The notes under the pieces are model-generated. The model did not search any database and was not told the DNA's origin. It saw nothing but the letters and a program-made list of their open reading frames with translations. Source: DATAEG01 sp963703085 (lineage in GTDB: Bacteria; Actinomycetota; Actinomycetes; Mycobacteriales; Jatrophihabitantaceae). Taken from it: a stretch of DNA of 64,000 nucleotides. The stretch's first letter is position 1. Every line of letters starts with the position of its first letter. The stretch spans positions 1,922,001 through 1,986,000 of the forward strand of contig OY969789.1 of assembly GCA_963703085.1 (NCBI GenBank). The letters run 5' to 3'. Shown here one piece after another: positions 50,125-59,318 of this stretch. The translations under genes were made by a program, and so were the position numbers.

Positions 50125-51936
50125 ATGACCACGACGGTCCGCGGGCTTGATACCGCTCCCACCACCCACCAGCGGCTGGTGAGTTGGGTTCGCGAGACGG
50201 CGGAGCTCACCCAACCCGATCAGGTCGTGTGGTGCGACGGTTCCGACGAGGAATGGCAGCGGTTGACCGCTCAGCTCGTCGCTGCCGGCACTCTCAAGCA
50301 GCTCGACGCGAAGCCGAACTCGTTCTGGTGCGCCTCGGACCCGCGGGATGTCGCCCGGGTCGAGGACCGTACGTTCATCTGCTCGCGGGACCCGAAGGAC
50401 GCCGGTGCCACCAACAACTGGATGGCCCCGGACGACATGAAAGCGATCCTGACCGAGCGCTACCGCGGCGCGATGCGTGGCCGGACCATGTACGTCATCC
50501 CGTATTGCATGGGCCCGCTCACCGCCGCCGAGCCGCTGCTCGGTTGCGAGATCACCGATTCCGCCTACGTCGTGGTCTCGATGCATGTGATGACCCGGAT
50601 GGGCACTCCGGCGCTGGACAAATTCACCGACGGCGCCCCCTTCGTCCCCGGACTGCACTCGCTCGGCGCCCCGCTGGCTGACGGCGAAGCCGACGTCCCG
50701 TGGCCGTGCAACGACACGAAGTACATCGTGCACTTCCCCGAAGAGCGACTGATCTGGTCCTACGGCTCGGGGTACGGCGGCAACGCGCTGCTCGGCAAGA
50801 AGTGCTACTCACTGCGCATCGCGTCGGCCAAGGCCCGGGACGAGGGCTGGCTGGCCGAGCACATGCTGATCCTGAAGTTGATCTCGCCGGCCGGCCGCAC
50901 GTACCACATCGCCGCAGCCTTCCCGTCCGCATGCGGCAAGACGAATCTGGCCATGCTCGAACCGACCATCCCCGGATGGCAGGTGCAGACCCTGGGCGAC
51001 GACATCGCCTGGCTGCGCTTCGACGACGAGGGCCGGCTGCGCGCGGTCAATCCCGAGTACGGCCTGTTCGGCGTCGCCCCGGGTACCGGGTGGTCCACCA
51101 ACCCGAACGCCATGCGGACCATTGCCAAGGGCAACACCATCTTCACCAACGTCGCGCTGACCGATGACGGGGACGTGTGGTGGGAGGGCATGACCGACGA
51201 GAAGCCGGCCCATCTCACCGACTGGAAGGGCCGCGACTGGACCCCGGAGTCTGCTGAGCCGGCTGCCCATCCCAACTCACGGTTCTGCACTCCGTTACAG
51301 CAGTGCCCGATCCTGGCGCCGGAGTGGGACGACCCGGCCGGGGTGCCGCTCGACGCCATCTTCTTCGGCGGACGACGGCGGGACACCGTCCCGCTGGTCA
51401 CCGAGGCGCGGGACTGGCAGCACGGCGTGTTCATGGGCGCCACGCTGTCGTCGGAGACGACGGCCGCGGCGACCGGTGCGGTCGGGGTGGTGCGTCGCGA
51501 CCCGATGGCGATGCTGCCGTTCATCGGGTACAACGCCGGGGATTACTTCGCGCACTGGATCGAAGTCGGCAAGGGCGCGGACGCGACCAAGCTGCCGAAG
51601 ATCTTCTATGTGAACTGGTTCCGGCGCGACGCCGAGGGCGGCTTCCTCTGGCCGGGGTTCGGCGAGAACATCCGCGTCCTGAAGTGGGCCGTCGAGCGGC
51701 TGGAGGGCACCGCCACTGCGGTGGACACGCCGATCGGACGCGTTCCGGAGCCGGGTTCGCTGGACGTCGACGGGCTGGACATGACCGCCGCCGAGGTGAG
51801 CGCGGCGCTGCGCGTCGACCCAGACGAGTGGCGCGCTGAACTGCCCAGCATCGAGGAGTGGTTCGAGTACATCGGTGCGGCAGTGCCGTCCTCGTTGCGC
51901 GACGAGCTGGAGGCCCTGCGGGTCCGACTCGGCTGA
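50125..51936 (+). CDS. pckG: Phosphoenolpyruvate carboxykinase (GTP)
   Basis: 603 residues, normal for the GTP-dependent enzyme. The P-loop AAFPSACGKTNLAML near residue 268 has the reactive Cys typical of GTP-type PEPCK, with FGGRRRDTVPLV near 412 and the C-terminal NWFRRDAEGGFLWPGFGEN. The enzyme converts oxaloacetate and GTP to PEP and CO2, the entry to gluconeogenesis. ATG 50125 follows a strong AGGAGG site and two leader hairpins. It fits growth on phenylacetate or fatty acids, which yield acetyl-CoA and succinyl-CoA. Confidence 0.97.
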   Translation: MTTTVRGLDTAPTTHQRLVSWVRETAELTQPDQVVWCDGSDEEWQRLTAQLVAAGTLKQLDAKPNSFWCASDPRDVARVEDRTFICSRDPKDAGATNNWMAPDDMKAILTERYRGAMRGRTMYVIPYCMGPLTAAEPLLGCEITDSAYVVVSMHVMTRMGTPALDKFTDGAPFVPGLHSLGAPLADGEADVPWPCNDTKYIVHFPEERLIWSYGSGYGGNALLGKKCYSLRIASAKARDEGWLAEHMLILKLISPAGRTYHIAAAFPSACGKTNLAMLEPTIPGWQVQTLGDDIAWLRFDDEGRLRAVNPEYGLFGVAPGTGWSTNPNAMRTIAKGNTIFTNVALTDDGDVWWEGMTDEKPAHLTDWKGRDWTPESAEPAAHPNSRFCTPLQQCPILAPEWDDPAGVPLDAIFFGGRRRDTVPLVTEARDWQHGVFMGATLSSETTAAATGAVGVVRRDPMAMLPFIGYNAGDYFAHWIEVGKGADATKLPKIFYVNWFRRDAEGGFLWPGFGENIRVLKWAVERLEGTATAVDTPIGRVPEPGSLDVDGLDMTAAEVSAALRVDPDEWRAELPSIEEWFEYIGAAVPSSLRDELEALRVRLG

Positions 51937-51944
51937 GCCCTCCC

Positions 51945-51995
51945 GCGATGATCTCGGGCCACCGGTGATCGCGCCGAAGGTCCCGAGATCATCGC
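51945..51995. repeat. GATGATC-stem hairpin element, copy 3 (also a possible terminator)
   Basis: GCGATGATCTCGGG (51945-51958) pairs perfectly with CCCGAGATCATCGC (51982-51995). It lies between the convergent pckG and ScyD-like genes, where it could end transcription in both directions. Confidence 0.75.
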
Positions 51996-52011
51996 AGGAG
52001 ATTGCTCCGGC

Positions 52012-53160
52012 TCAGATGCGCAAGCGCCAGACCTGGCCTGAGGTATCCAGTCCCGGCACGCCGAGCCCGCCTGCCGGCGCGATCGAGAACGCCGCCACGT
52101 AGACGTAACCATGGTTGTCCACGGCGATACCGGCCGGGAACGGCACGTCAACGTTCGTGCGGTGGCCGTTGCAGTTGATCTTGGTCACCACTCCGACTGC
52201 CATCGGGTTGACCGGGTGCTGCTCGGCCGCCTCGAGCTGGCTGACGTAGACCGATCCGTCCCGGGCCACCGCAACCCCGGTCACCGATGTGAAGCCGGTC
52301 CAGGTGTGCAGCACGTGCCGACCCGAGCTGTCCAACTCGACCACCCGCCCGGCGCCCGGTGCCTCAGAGCCCAGACCACCGACGAAGATGTGCCCCCACC
52401 GATCGCTGGCCAGCGAGGTGGGCACGAAGTTGCAGCCAGGGAATCCAGGCGGGTCCTCCTGGCCGGCACACGATCCGCCGGTGATGTTCGCGAAGACGTG
52501 GAACAGCGACCGGTGGCCGTGCCGGTCGACCTTGATGACGTCGTTGGCAGCGGCGTCGGCTACCAGCACACCGTCGCGAACGACCAGTGCCGCGTACGGG
52601 TTCGAGTCGACCCCGTGGCCGTCCCAGTCCTTGGCGGCCTCGTAACCACTGATGTCCGCGACCGGGTAGACGCCCTTGTGGTAGGCGGCGCCGACCAGCA
52701 ATTTGCCCGATTGCGCGCCGGGGACCGCCGAGGGCAGCTCCGGGGGCGCGAACGTTTCTTGGATGAAGATCGGCCCACCGACCCACGTCCCGCTCACACC
52801 GTCCGAGCCGACAGCGGCCGAACCGTCCGCGCCAGCCGCGGACAGCAGGCCCTTGATGATTCGCACCGGCTTCGTGTTGTGCCGGTACTGGGGGTAGAAC
52901 ACCGAGCTGATCGAGCCGCTGGACCCGACGAAGGTCGCGTCCTCGCCGGAGCCGATCTGAGTCGAGCCACCCTTACCAGCCTCGGCGATGAGGAGCTGGA
53001 CGTTACCGACCAGGCTCAGCTGCCGCGGATTGTTCAGGCCACTGACGACGACGACCGGGCCGCTGCTTCCGGGATGGGCAGAGGCAGTGCCGGTGCCCAG
53101 CAACGGGACCGCGAGCGCACTGACCGCGCACAGCGCAAGGATGCGTATGCGTCCTGACAT
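52012..53160 (-). CDS. ScyD/ScyE family secreted beta-propeller-like protein
   Basis: 382 residues with a Sec signal peptide (ILALCAVSALAVPLLGTGTASAHP). The mature part carries repeated strands such as GLNNPRQLSLVG, PTSLASDRWGHIFVGGLG and GVAVARDGSVYVSQLE, each a propeller-blade-like unit, as in the ScyD/ScyE family (named from cyanobacterial scytonemin genes). Function in actinobacteria is unknown; it is likely extracellular. ATG 53160 chosen; a longer frame starts at 53178. Confidence 0.82.
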   Translation of the reverse strand: MSGRIRILALCAVSALAVPLLGTGTASAHPGSSGPVVVVSGLNNPRQLSLVGNVQLLIAEAGKGGSTQIGSGEDATFVGSSGSISSVFYPQYRHNTKPVRIIKGLLSAAGADGSAAVGSDGVSGTWVGGPIFIQETFAPPELPSAVPGAQSGKLLVGAAYHKGVYPVADISGYEAAKDWDGHGVDSNPYAALVVRDGVLVADAAANDVIKVDRHGHRSLFHVFANITGGSCAGQEDPPGFPGCNFVPTSLASDRWGHIFVGGLGSEAPGAGRVVELDSSGRHVLHTWTGFTSVTGVAVARDGSVYVSQLEAAEQHPVNPMAVGVVTKINCNGHRTNVDVPFPAGIAVDNHGYVYVAAFSIAPAGGLGVPGLDTSGQVWRLRI

Positions 53161-53269
53161 GGTTCCCCGATTCCACACCGTCCCAGTGGGGGTCGAGCCC
53201 AGTTGCCCGAGATCTCGCGGCGTGAACGGCCAGAACGGTAGCGAGTTGTGGCCTGGGTAACAAGCGTTT

Positions 53270-53319
53270 CCTCGCGCCGATCGCGGGACCCGTCTTGCAA
53301 GTCGACGATCGGCGCGAGG
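53270..53319. terminator. Perfect 14-bp hairpin after the ice-binding protein gene
   Basis: CCTCGCGCCGATCG (53270-53283) pairs exactly with CGATCGGCGCGAGG (53306-53319), with a 22-base loop. Located 12 bp past the stop codon of the minus-strand gene above it. Confidence 0.65.
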
Positions 53320-53331
53320 CCGACTAAACGC

Positions 53332-54567
53332 TCAGTGCTGATGCTTCGGGCGGTACCGCCGTCCAGCGGTCCACGCCAGGGCGATTCCGATGGCCACCAA
53401 CGCACCACCGGTTCCGGTGAGGCCGGCCAGGTGCTGAGTACCGGTGTTCGCCAGGCCGGAACCCGTCGTCCCTGCGGACGTCGGCGTCACCGAAGCGGGA
53501 ACGGGCGCGGCCCGCACCGCGAGGCGCCTGGCCGAGGAGGTCGATGGTCTGAGCAACAAATGGCCGTTGTAACGGGCCGAGAAGGTTCTCGTCCGCGGCG
53601 ATGTCCCGGCGGGCACCGTCAACGTCGCGCGACCCGTCGGCCCGACGGTCGCGGTGCCGAGCACTGTGCCGCCCTCGGTGAAGGTCACCGTTCCGGTGGT
53701 GACCGGGCCCTGTCCGGTCACCGTGGCGGTCAGCGTCACCGGCTTGCCGGCAGTGCTGGGATTCGGCGTTGCCGTCAAGGTCGTCGTGGTGGAAATCGGA
53801 GATGGCGTGGTGTCGCAGTCGGGGGCGGTGAACACGTTGTTGTCCAGGGTCACCGAGCCGTTGCGGGCCAGGGCGCGGCCCTTGACCGTTGTCCCGGTCG
53901 TGACCGTGATCGAGGTCAGCGCCATGACCGTGCCGATGAAGGAGGAGTGCGTGCCCAGTGTCGCGGAGCTGCCGACCTGCCAGAACACGTGGCAGGCCTG
54001 CGCGCCATTGACCGCGAGGATTCTGCTGGCCGACGCCGTGATCAGTGTTTTGGCGATCTGGAAGATGAAGACGGAGTCGGGATTGCCCTGTCCGTCCAGA
54101 GTGACGGTGCCACTGGCATGCAGCGGACCGGTGGACTTGTACACGCCGGTCGTCAATCGTCTGCCGACCAGGTCGCCGGCGACTTTGACGTTCGCCGCCC
54201 GGCCAGCGGCGTCGTTGTAGGCGATGGTGAGATCCGACTGCGCCTGCGCTGCCGGTGCGTCCCCGGCATGCGTTGCGCCACCGGCCGTGCCCGGGGGGAA
54301 TCCGGTGATCGCGCTACCGGGACTGACCCCGAGCTGTCCGCTCAGAGTCGTCGGGCCGGTATTGGTGACCGTCTGCCCAGCCAGCACCGAATAGGGAGCC
54401 GAGGTGCCGAGGCCCACTGTCGCAACGGCGGCTTGCGCCGGGGTCGGAACCACCAGAGCACCGGTCAGCAGCAGCGCGGTCGTTACCGCCACCAGGCCGA
54501 ATGCGGCAGCGCATCGTCTGGACGTGGGTGTTGCGGCAGGCACGAGAAGTGTTCGGGTGAGCAGCAT
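53332..54567 (-). CDS. DUF3494 ice-binding-like protein, cell-wall anchored
   Basis: 411 residues. A signal peptide (to about residue 46, ...PTPAQAA) is followed by a DUF3494 domain (LGTSAPYSVLAGQTVTNTG; PGSAITGFPPG; SVFIFQIAKTLIT; CHVFWQVGSSATLG; GRALARNGSVTLDN), the beta-solenoid of ice-binding proteins. Next comes one Ig-like repeat (TTLTATPNPSTAGKPVTLTA). The C-terminus has LANTG near residue 371, a hydrophobic span and a basic tail, a sortase E-type anchor. It may protect against freezing or act as an adhesin. Start ATG 54567. Confidence 0.9.
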   Translation of the reverse strand: MLLTRTLLVPAATPTSRRCAAAFGLVAVTTALLLTGALVVPTPAQAAVATVGLGTSAPYSVLAGQTVTNTGPTTLSGQLGVSPGSAITGFPPGTAGGATHAGDAPAAQAQSDLTIAYNDAAGRAANVKVAGDLVGRRLTTGVYKSTGPLHASGTVTLDGQGNPDSVFIFQIAKTLITASASRILAVNGAQACHVFWQVGSSATLGTHSSFIGTVMALTSITVTTGTTVKGRALARNGSVTLDNNVFTAPDCDTTPSPISTTTTLTATPNPSTAGKPVTLTATVTGQGPVTTGTVTFTEGGTVLGTATVGPTGRATLTVPAGTSPRTRTFSARYNGHLLLRPSTSSARRLAVRAAPVPASVTPTSAGTTGSGLANTGTQHLAGLTGTGGALVAIGIALAWTAGRRYRPKHQH

Positions 54568-54676
54568 GGACGCCTCAGTCGCGGTTGGACGTCCCCGAAC
54601 GTCTCGGCACCGGCGGGAGCCCAGCAGGTGAGCACTCAATGTAACCCGGGGCGGGTCAAATAGCTCGGTAAACAGG

Positions 54677-54705
54677 ATACTAATTTCCCGCGACACGTCT
54701 GGGAA
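54677..54705 (-). promoter_or_regulatory. Possible promoter of the ice-binding protein gene
   Basis: On the minus strand TAGTAT (54682-54677) is a fair -10 box, about 110 bp before ATG 54567. It is overlapped by the inverted repeat TTCCC-N11-GGAAA-like pair TTCCC/GGGAA at 54685-54705. No convincing -35. Confidence 0.3.
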
Positions 54706-54778
54706 CGACATAGCACCACTTGCGGATAATCCCGACACAAGCAAATTCTCTTGCGCGGCGCCGTAACGTCGAACAACC

Positions 54779-56809
54779 GTGAGCGCGAATGTGATTGACA
54801 ACCCGGCCCTGATCACCGAGCGCGAGCACATGGCAGTCGCCCGCGCCTGCCTCGTCGAGATGCAGCTGTCCGCCGAAGGCATTCTCGACACCGCCGCCGA
54901 CGAACTGACCAGCTTCGCACTCGGCAAGATCCGCGCGGACCGGTTGGCTCATCTGAGCGCGGATCCCGACGCACCGCCGTTCTTCGGCCGGGTGGACCGC
55001 ACCGACGAGGCGACGCATGCGCAGGAGACGCTGCACATCGGCCGCCGGCACGTCCGCGACCAGCACCATGAACCGATCGTCATCGACTGGCGGGCACCGA
55101 TCGCCCGCGGCTTCTACCGCGCCACCCCGACCGACCCGATGAACATCGGGCTACGCCGGCGCTTCGGCTTCGATGCGCACGGTGAGCTGTCGTCCTACGA
55201 GGACGAACACCTGGAACGCGGTGAGGGGCTGGGCCTGTCGTCGGAGATCCTCCGCGCGGAGATCGAGCGCCCCCGGGTCGGACCGATGCGCGACATCGTG
55301 GCCACCATCCAGCCCGACCAGGACGATCTGGTCCGCGCCGATCTGGACACGTCGCTGGCCGTGCAGGGTGCGCCGGGTACCGGGAAGACGGCCGTGGGGC
55401 TGCATCGCGCCGCCTACCTGCTCTACACGTATCCCGATCGGCTACGCCGCACGGGCGTTCTGGTCGTCGGCCCGAACAACGCATTCCTGCACTACATCGC
55501 GCAGGTGCTCCCGGCACTCGGTGAGGGCGGCATCGCCCAGGCAACCGTGCCGGACCTGGTGGCGCACATCCCCGTCCGCGCGGATGAGCAACCTCGCGCC
55601 GCGGTGCTCAAGGGTGACGCCCGGATGGCTGACGTGCTGCGTCGCGCAGTGCAGTTGCACGTGGCCAAACCGGTCGACGATGTGCTCATCCTTGTTGGCA
55701 CCAAGCGCTATCGCGTAGGCGAACGGTGGCTGCGCCGCTACGTCGACGATGTGCGTCGCGAGTTCGTCCAGGGCACGCTGCGCTGGAACGCGGCACGCGA
55801 CCGGCTCCGGCTGAAGATCGCCGAGGACGTCCGGCGGCAGCGGGAGGCCGGTGGCGGCGCGCCGAGCGACGCCGATACCGCCCGGGTCGCCCGATCCACG
55901 CCAGTGCGTGACTTCGTCGACTTGGTGTGGCCGGCGCTCGACGCCCCGGGCCTGCTAGCCCAGCTCTATACCGAACCTGACCTGCTGCGCCGGGCGTCGG
56001 CGACCGTCCTCGACGATGCCGAACGGGCACTGCTGAGCTGGCCGACGGCGCCGCGCTCGCTGCGAACCGCGCCGTGGACGATCGCGGACGCGGTGCTCGT
56101 CGACGAGTTGATCGGGCTGCTCGACGGTGTCGAGTCCTACGTGCACGTGGTAGTGGACGAGGCGCAGGACCTGTCCGCGATGCAGTGCCGAGCGATTGCC
56201 CGCCGTGCTCCGCTCGGCTCGGTCACCGTCCTCGGCGATCTCGCTCAGGCCACCACGCCGTGGGCCGTCGGCAGCTGGGAGGAGACGCTGGCGCACCTCG
56301 GACAGGCCGGCGCGTCGATCCGGCCGCTGACCATCGGCTACCGCGTCCCGGACGAGGTGATCTCGGTGGCCAACCGGCTGCTGCCGCACATCGCGCCGTC
56401 GATCTCGGCAGCCCGTTCGGTCCGCGCCGGGCAGGACGCGCTGCGGTTCCTCCCGGGCGGCACGGTGCTGGATGCGGTGCGCGACTGCCTGGCCTTCGAC
56501 GGATCAATCGGCGTCATTGTCCCGGACGCCTTGGCCCCCGGCGTGCTGGAGCAACTCGGGGCTGCCGGGATCGACGCGAGCGCGCTGGACGACGAGGCCG
56601 ATACCCGAGTCAGCGTGGTGCCGGCCCGCTCCGCCAAGGGCCTCGAGTTCGACTCTGTTGTCGTCGCCGAACCGGCCCAGATCGTGGCCGCCGAAGCCGA
56701 TCGGCTGGGCGGGTTGCGCCGGTTGTACGTGGTCCTCACCCGCGCGGTCTCGCGCCTCGTCGTAGTGCACTCAGAGCCGTTGCCCGCGGAACTCGGCGGC
56801 TTAGACTGA
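54779..56809 (+). CDS. helR: HelD-type RNA polymerase recycling ATPase (HelR)
   Basis: 676 residues. SF1 helicase-like ATPase with Walker A VQGAPGTGKTAVGLHRA near residue 200 and DEAQDLS near 459; the N-terminal coiled arm (REHMAVARACLVEMQLSAEGIL) and the IDWRAPIARGFYRA segment are hallmarks of class II HelD proteins of actinobacteria. They push into RNA polymerase channels, free stalled complexes and can displace rifamycins. A rifamycin-associated element was looked for and not found. GTG 54779 is the start; a TAACGT box lies nine bases upstream. Confidence 0.9.
   Translation: MSANVIDNPALITEREHMAVARACLVEMQLSAEGILDTAADELTSFALGKIRADRLAHLSADPDAPPFFGRVDRTDEATHAQETLHIGRRHVRDQHHEPIVIDWRAPIARGFYRATPTDPMNIGLRRRFGFDAHGELSSYEDEHLERGEGLGLSSEILRAEIERPRVGPMRDIVATIQPDQDDLVRADLDTSLAVQGAPGTGKTAVGLHRAAYLLYTYPDRLRRTGVLVVGPNNAFLHYIAQVLPALGEGGIAQATVPDLVAHIPVRADEQPRAAVLKGDARMADVLRRAVQLHVAKPVDDVLILVGTKRYRVGERWLRRYVDDVRREFVQGTLRWNAARDRLRLKIAEDVRRQREAGGGAPSDADTARVARSTPVRDFVDLVWPALDAPGLLAQLYTEPDLLRRASATVLDDAERALLSWPTAPRSLRTAPWTIADAVLVDELIGLLDGVESYVHVVVDEAQDLSAMQCRAIARRAPLGSVTVLGDLAQATTPWAVGSWEETLAHLGQAGASIRPLTIGYRVPDEVISVANRLLPHIAPSISAARSVRAGQDALRFLPGGTVLDAVRDCLAFDGSIGVIVPDALAPGVLEQLGAAGIDASALDDEADTRVSVVPARSAKGLEFDSVVVAEPAQIVAAEADRLGGLRRLYVVLTRAVSRLVVVHSEPLPAELGGLD
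56802..56807 (+). promoter_or_regulatory. -10 box of a leaderless promoter inside the helR end (TAGACT)
   Basis: TAGACT, six bases, then ATG 56814. The box overlaps the last codons of helR, so the next gene can be transcribed on its own. Confidence 0.45.
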
Positions 56810-56813
56810 CCGG

Positions 56814-57356
56814 ATGACCGGCGGTGCGGACCTGCTGCGCTACCAGTTCGACCGCTGCTGTCAACGTCTGCTGCGGAGCCTCGACGGGCTCGACCATGCG
56901 GAGTTCTTCTGGGAGCCGGCACCCGGCTGTTGGACGGTGCACCGCCGAGAGGACGACCGCGGCGTCACCGCGGATGGCAGTGGCGACTGGGTGATCGACT
57001 ACGCCCTACCCGAACCGCGTCCCGCGCCGCTGACCACCATCGCCTGGCGCATCGTGCACCTGGGGGCCGTCAACATTCTTTACTGGGACTACGCATTCGG
57101 GCCGGCCACCGCTAGCTTCGACCTGGAACTCCCCGGCGACGCGACCACGGCCCGGCAATGGCTCGTCGACAGTCAGCGGCAACTCATCGACACGATCGCC
57201 GAGCTCTCCGATGCCGATCTCGACGAGCCGCGTCGCACCAACTGGGGTGAGCGGTGGCCAACCTGGCGGCTGCTGGCCACCCTTGTCGACGAGCAGACCC
57301 ACCACGGCGCCGAGATCAGTCTGCTGCGCGATCTCTACCGCGTCCGCGACGGCTGA
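56814..57356 (+). CDS. DinB family protein
   Basis: 180 residues. Four-helix DinB pattern with the histidines TIAWRIVHLGAVNIL near residue 78 and LVDEQTHHGAEISLLRDLY near 160, which would bind a metal. Related enzymes are bacillithiol or mycothiol-dependent transferases. Starts five bases after helR and ends 16 bp before the convergent glutathione peroxidase gene. Confidence 0.85.
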   Translation: MTGGADLLRYQFDRCCQRLLRSLDGLDHAEFFWEPAPGCWTVHRREDDRGVTADGSGDWVIDYALPEPRPAPLTTIAWRIVHLGAVNILYWDYAFGPATASFDLELPGDATTARQWLVDSQRQLIDTIAELSDADLDEPRRTNWGERWPTWRLLATLVDEQTHHGAEISLLRDLYRVRDG

Positions 57357-57371
57357 GCTGACCGAAGCCCG

Positions 57372-57866
<495 letters not shown>

Positions 57867-57926
57867 CAGGTCCCCACTTCATCGGGTCGGGCAGCATCGG
57901 TTCCAGTCGCCGCACACCTGTTTACT

Positions 57927-57978
57927 CGATGATCAAGGTCCGTTGGCTGCCCGGGCCACCAAACGACCTTGATCATCG
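57927..57978. repeat. GATGATC-stem hairpin element, copy 4
   Basis: CGATGATCAAGGTC (57927-57940) pairs exactly with GACCTTGATCATCG (57965-57978), with TTGG/CCAA continuing the stem inside the loop. It lies between divergent genes, so it is not simply a terminator. Confidence 0.75.
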
Positions 57979-58026
57979 CGAGAACACCGGTCAGGCGACT
58001 CGTCCGGGAGTGGGCTGGGTCACGGA

Positions 58027-58032
58027 TATGCT
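58027..58032 (+). promoter_or_regulatory. Possible -10 box of the 2-oxoacid dehydrogenase operon (TATGCT)
   Basis: TATGCT about 125 bp before GTG 58158; a clear -35 is not seen. This operon would have a normal leader and ribosome site (GCGAGGAG), unlike the single genes of the window. Confidence 0.3.
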
Positions 58033-58157
58033 AGGAACCCCTGGGTACCTCGCCCGTGCGCCACCCCTGTACGAACGAGTGATCCACCGCCATCGCCATC
58101 CGCGCGAGCACCCGGAGAACCCGAGTGACGCGCACCTAGTGCGAGGAGTGCCGTGCA

Positions 58158-59318
58158 GTGACGCTCGAGCCTCAGATCCATCCGGAACCAGACCTCGTCC
58201 AGCTGCTGACCCCTGAGGGCGAGCGGATCGATCACCCGGACTGGCCGTTGACGATCTCCGACGAGGAGATCCGCTCCCTGTACCGCGATCTGGTCCTGGT
58301 CCGCCGGATCGACAGCGAGGCGACGGCATTGCAGCGTCAAGGCGAGCTCGGGTTGTGGGCCTCCTGCCTCGGCCAGGAAGCCGCCCAGGTCGGCGCCGGT
58401 CGCGCGTTGAAGACGCAGGACATGGCGTTCCCGACCTACCGCGAGCACGGCGTCGCCTGGTGCCGCGAGGTGGACCCGCTGGTGCTGCTGGGCATGTTCC
58501 GCGGCACGAACCTCGGCGGCTGGGATCCCCTGGCCAACAACTTCAACCTGTACACGATCGTCATCGGCGCCCAGACACTTCATGCGGCCGGATACGCGAT
58601 GGGCGTCATGCGCGACGACGCCGTCGGCACCGGCGATCCCGAGCGGGACACTGCCGTGCTCGCCTTCTTCGGCGACGGCGCGACCAGCCAGGGCGATGTG
58701 AACGAGTCGTTCGTCTGGGCAGCGGCCGGCAATCTACCGGTGGTGTTCTTCTGCCAGAACAACCAGTGGGCCATCTCCGAACCGGTGGAACGGCAGACCC
58801 GAGTGCCGCTGTTCCAACGGGCCAGCGGGTTCGGCTTCCCCGGGCTGCGCATCGACGGCAACGATGTGCTCGCCTCGCTCGCAGTCACCCGCGCCGCTCT
58901 GGACTACGCGCGCTCGGGGCAGGGTCCGTACCTCATCGAAGCGTTCACCTACCGGATGGGCGCGCACACCACGTCCGACGATCCGACCCGGTACCGCGTC
59001 ATGGACGAGACCGAGCGGTGGCGGCTGAAGGATCCGCTGGAGCGGGTGCGCTCCTACCTGACCCGGCATACCGACACCGACGCGTCGTTCTTCACCGATC
59101 TGGACGCGGAGAGCGAGCAGCTCGCCGAGCACGTGCGGGCCGGTTGCCGCGCGCTGCCCGACCCCAGCCCGCTGTCCGCTTTCGACCACGTGAATGTCGA
59201 GATGACAGACGAGCTGCGTGAACAGCGCGATGAGTACGCCGCCTACCTAGACTCCTTCGAGGGAGCGGGCCACTCCGAATCCGCTGAGCCGGCGCCTGTC
59301 TACGGAGGCGTCCGATGA
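58158..59318 (+). CDS. 2-oxoacid dehydrogenase E1 component, alpha subunit
   Basis: 386 residues. The thiamine diphosphate motif GDGATSQGDVNESFVWAAAG to NN runs near residues 172-198. AFPTYREHGVAW and the phosphorylation-loop-like YRMGAHTTSDDPTRYR also fit. With E1 beta it decarboxylates pyruvate or branched-chain 2-oxoacids. The gene order and the SCLGQEAAQVGAG start segment favour a branched-chain or PdhA-type heterodimeric E1. GTG 58158 follows GCGAGGAG. ATGA overlap with the beta subunit gene. Confidence 0.93.
   Translation: MTLEPQIHPEPDLVQLLTPEGERIDHPDWPLTISDEEIRSLYRDLVLVRRIDSEATALQRQGELGLWASCLGQEAAQVGAGRALKTQDMAFPTYREHGVAWCREVDPLVLLGMFRGTNLGGWDPLANNFNLYTIVIGAQTLHAAGYAMGVMRDDAVGTGDPERDTAVLAFFGDGATSQGDVNESFVWAAAGNLPVVFFCQNNQWAISEPVERQTRVPLFQRASGFGFPGLRIDGNDVLASLAVTRAALDYARSGQGPYLIEAFTYRMGAHTTSDDPTRYRVMDETERWRLKDPLERVRSYLTRHTDTDASFFTDLDAESEQLAEHVRAGCRALPDPSPLSAFDHVNVEMTDELREQRDEYAAYLDSFEGAGHSESAEPAPVYGGVR

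Noticed and set aside
54568..54778. Rifamycin-associated element before helR
   Set aside because: CTTGCGG and CTTGCGC occur singly, but the paired inverted repeat of the known element is absent.
57929..58216. 95-codon plus-strand frame before the E1 alpha gene
   Set aside because: It runs through the hairpin element and out of frame into the E1 alpha start; no ribosome site or family.
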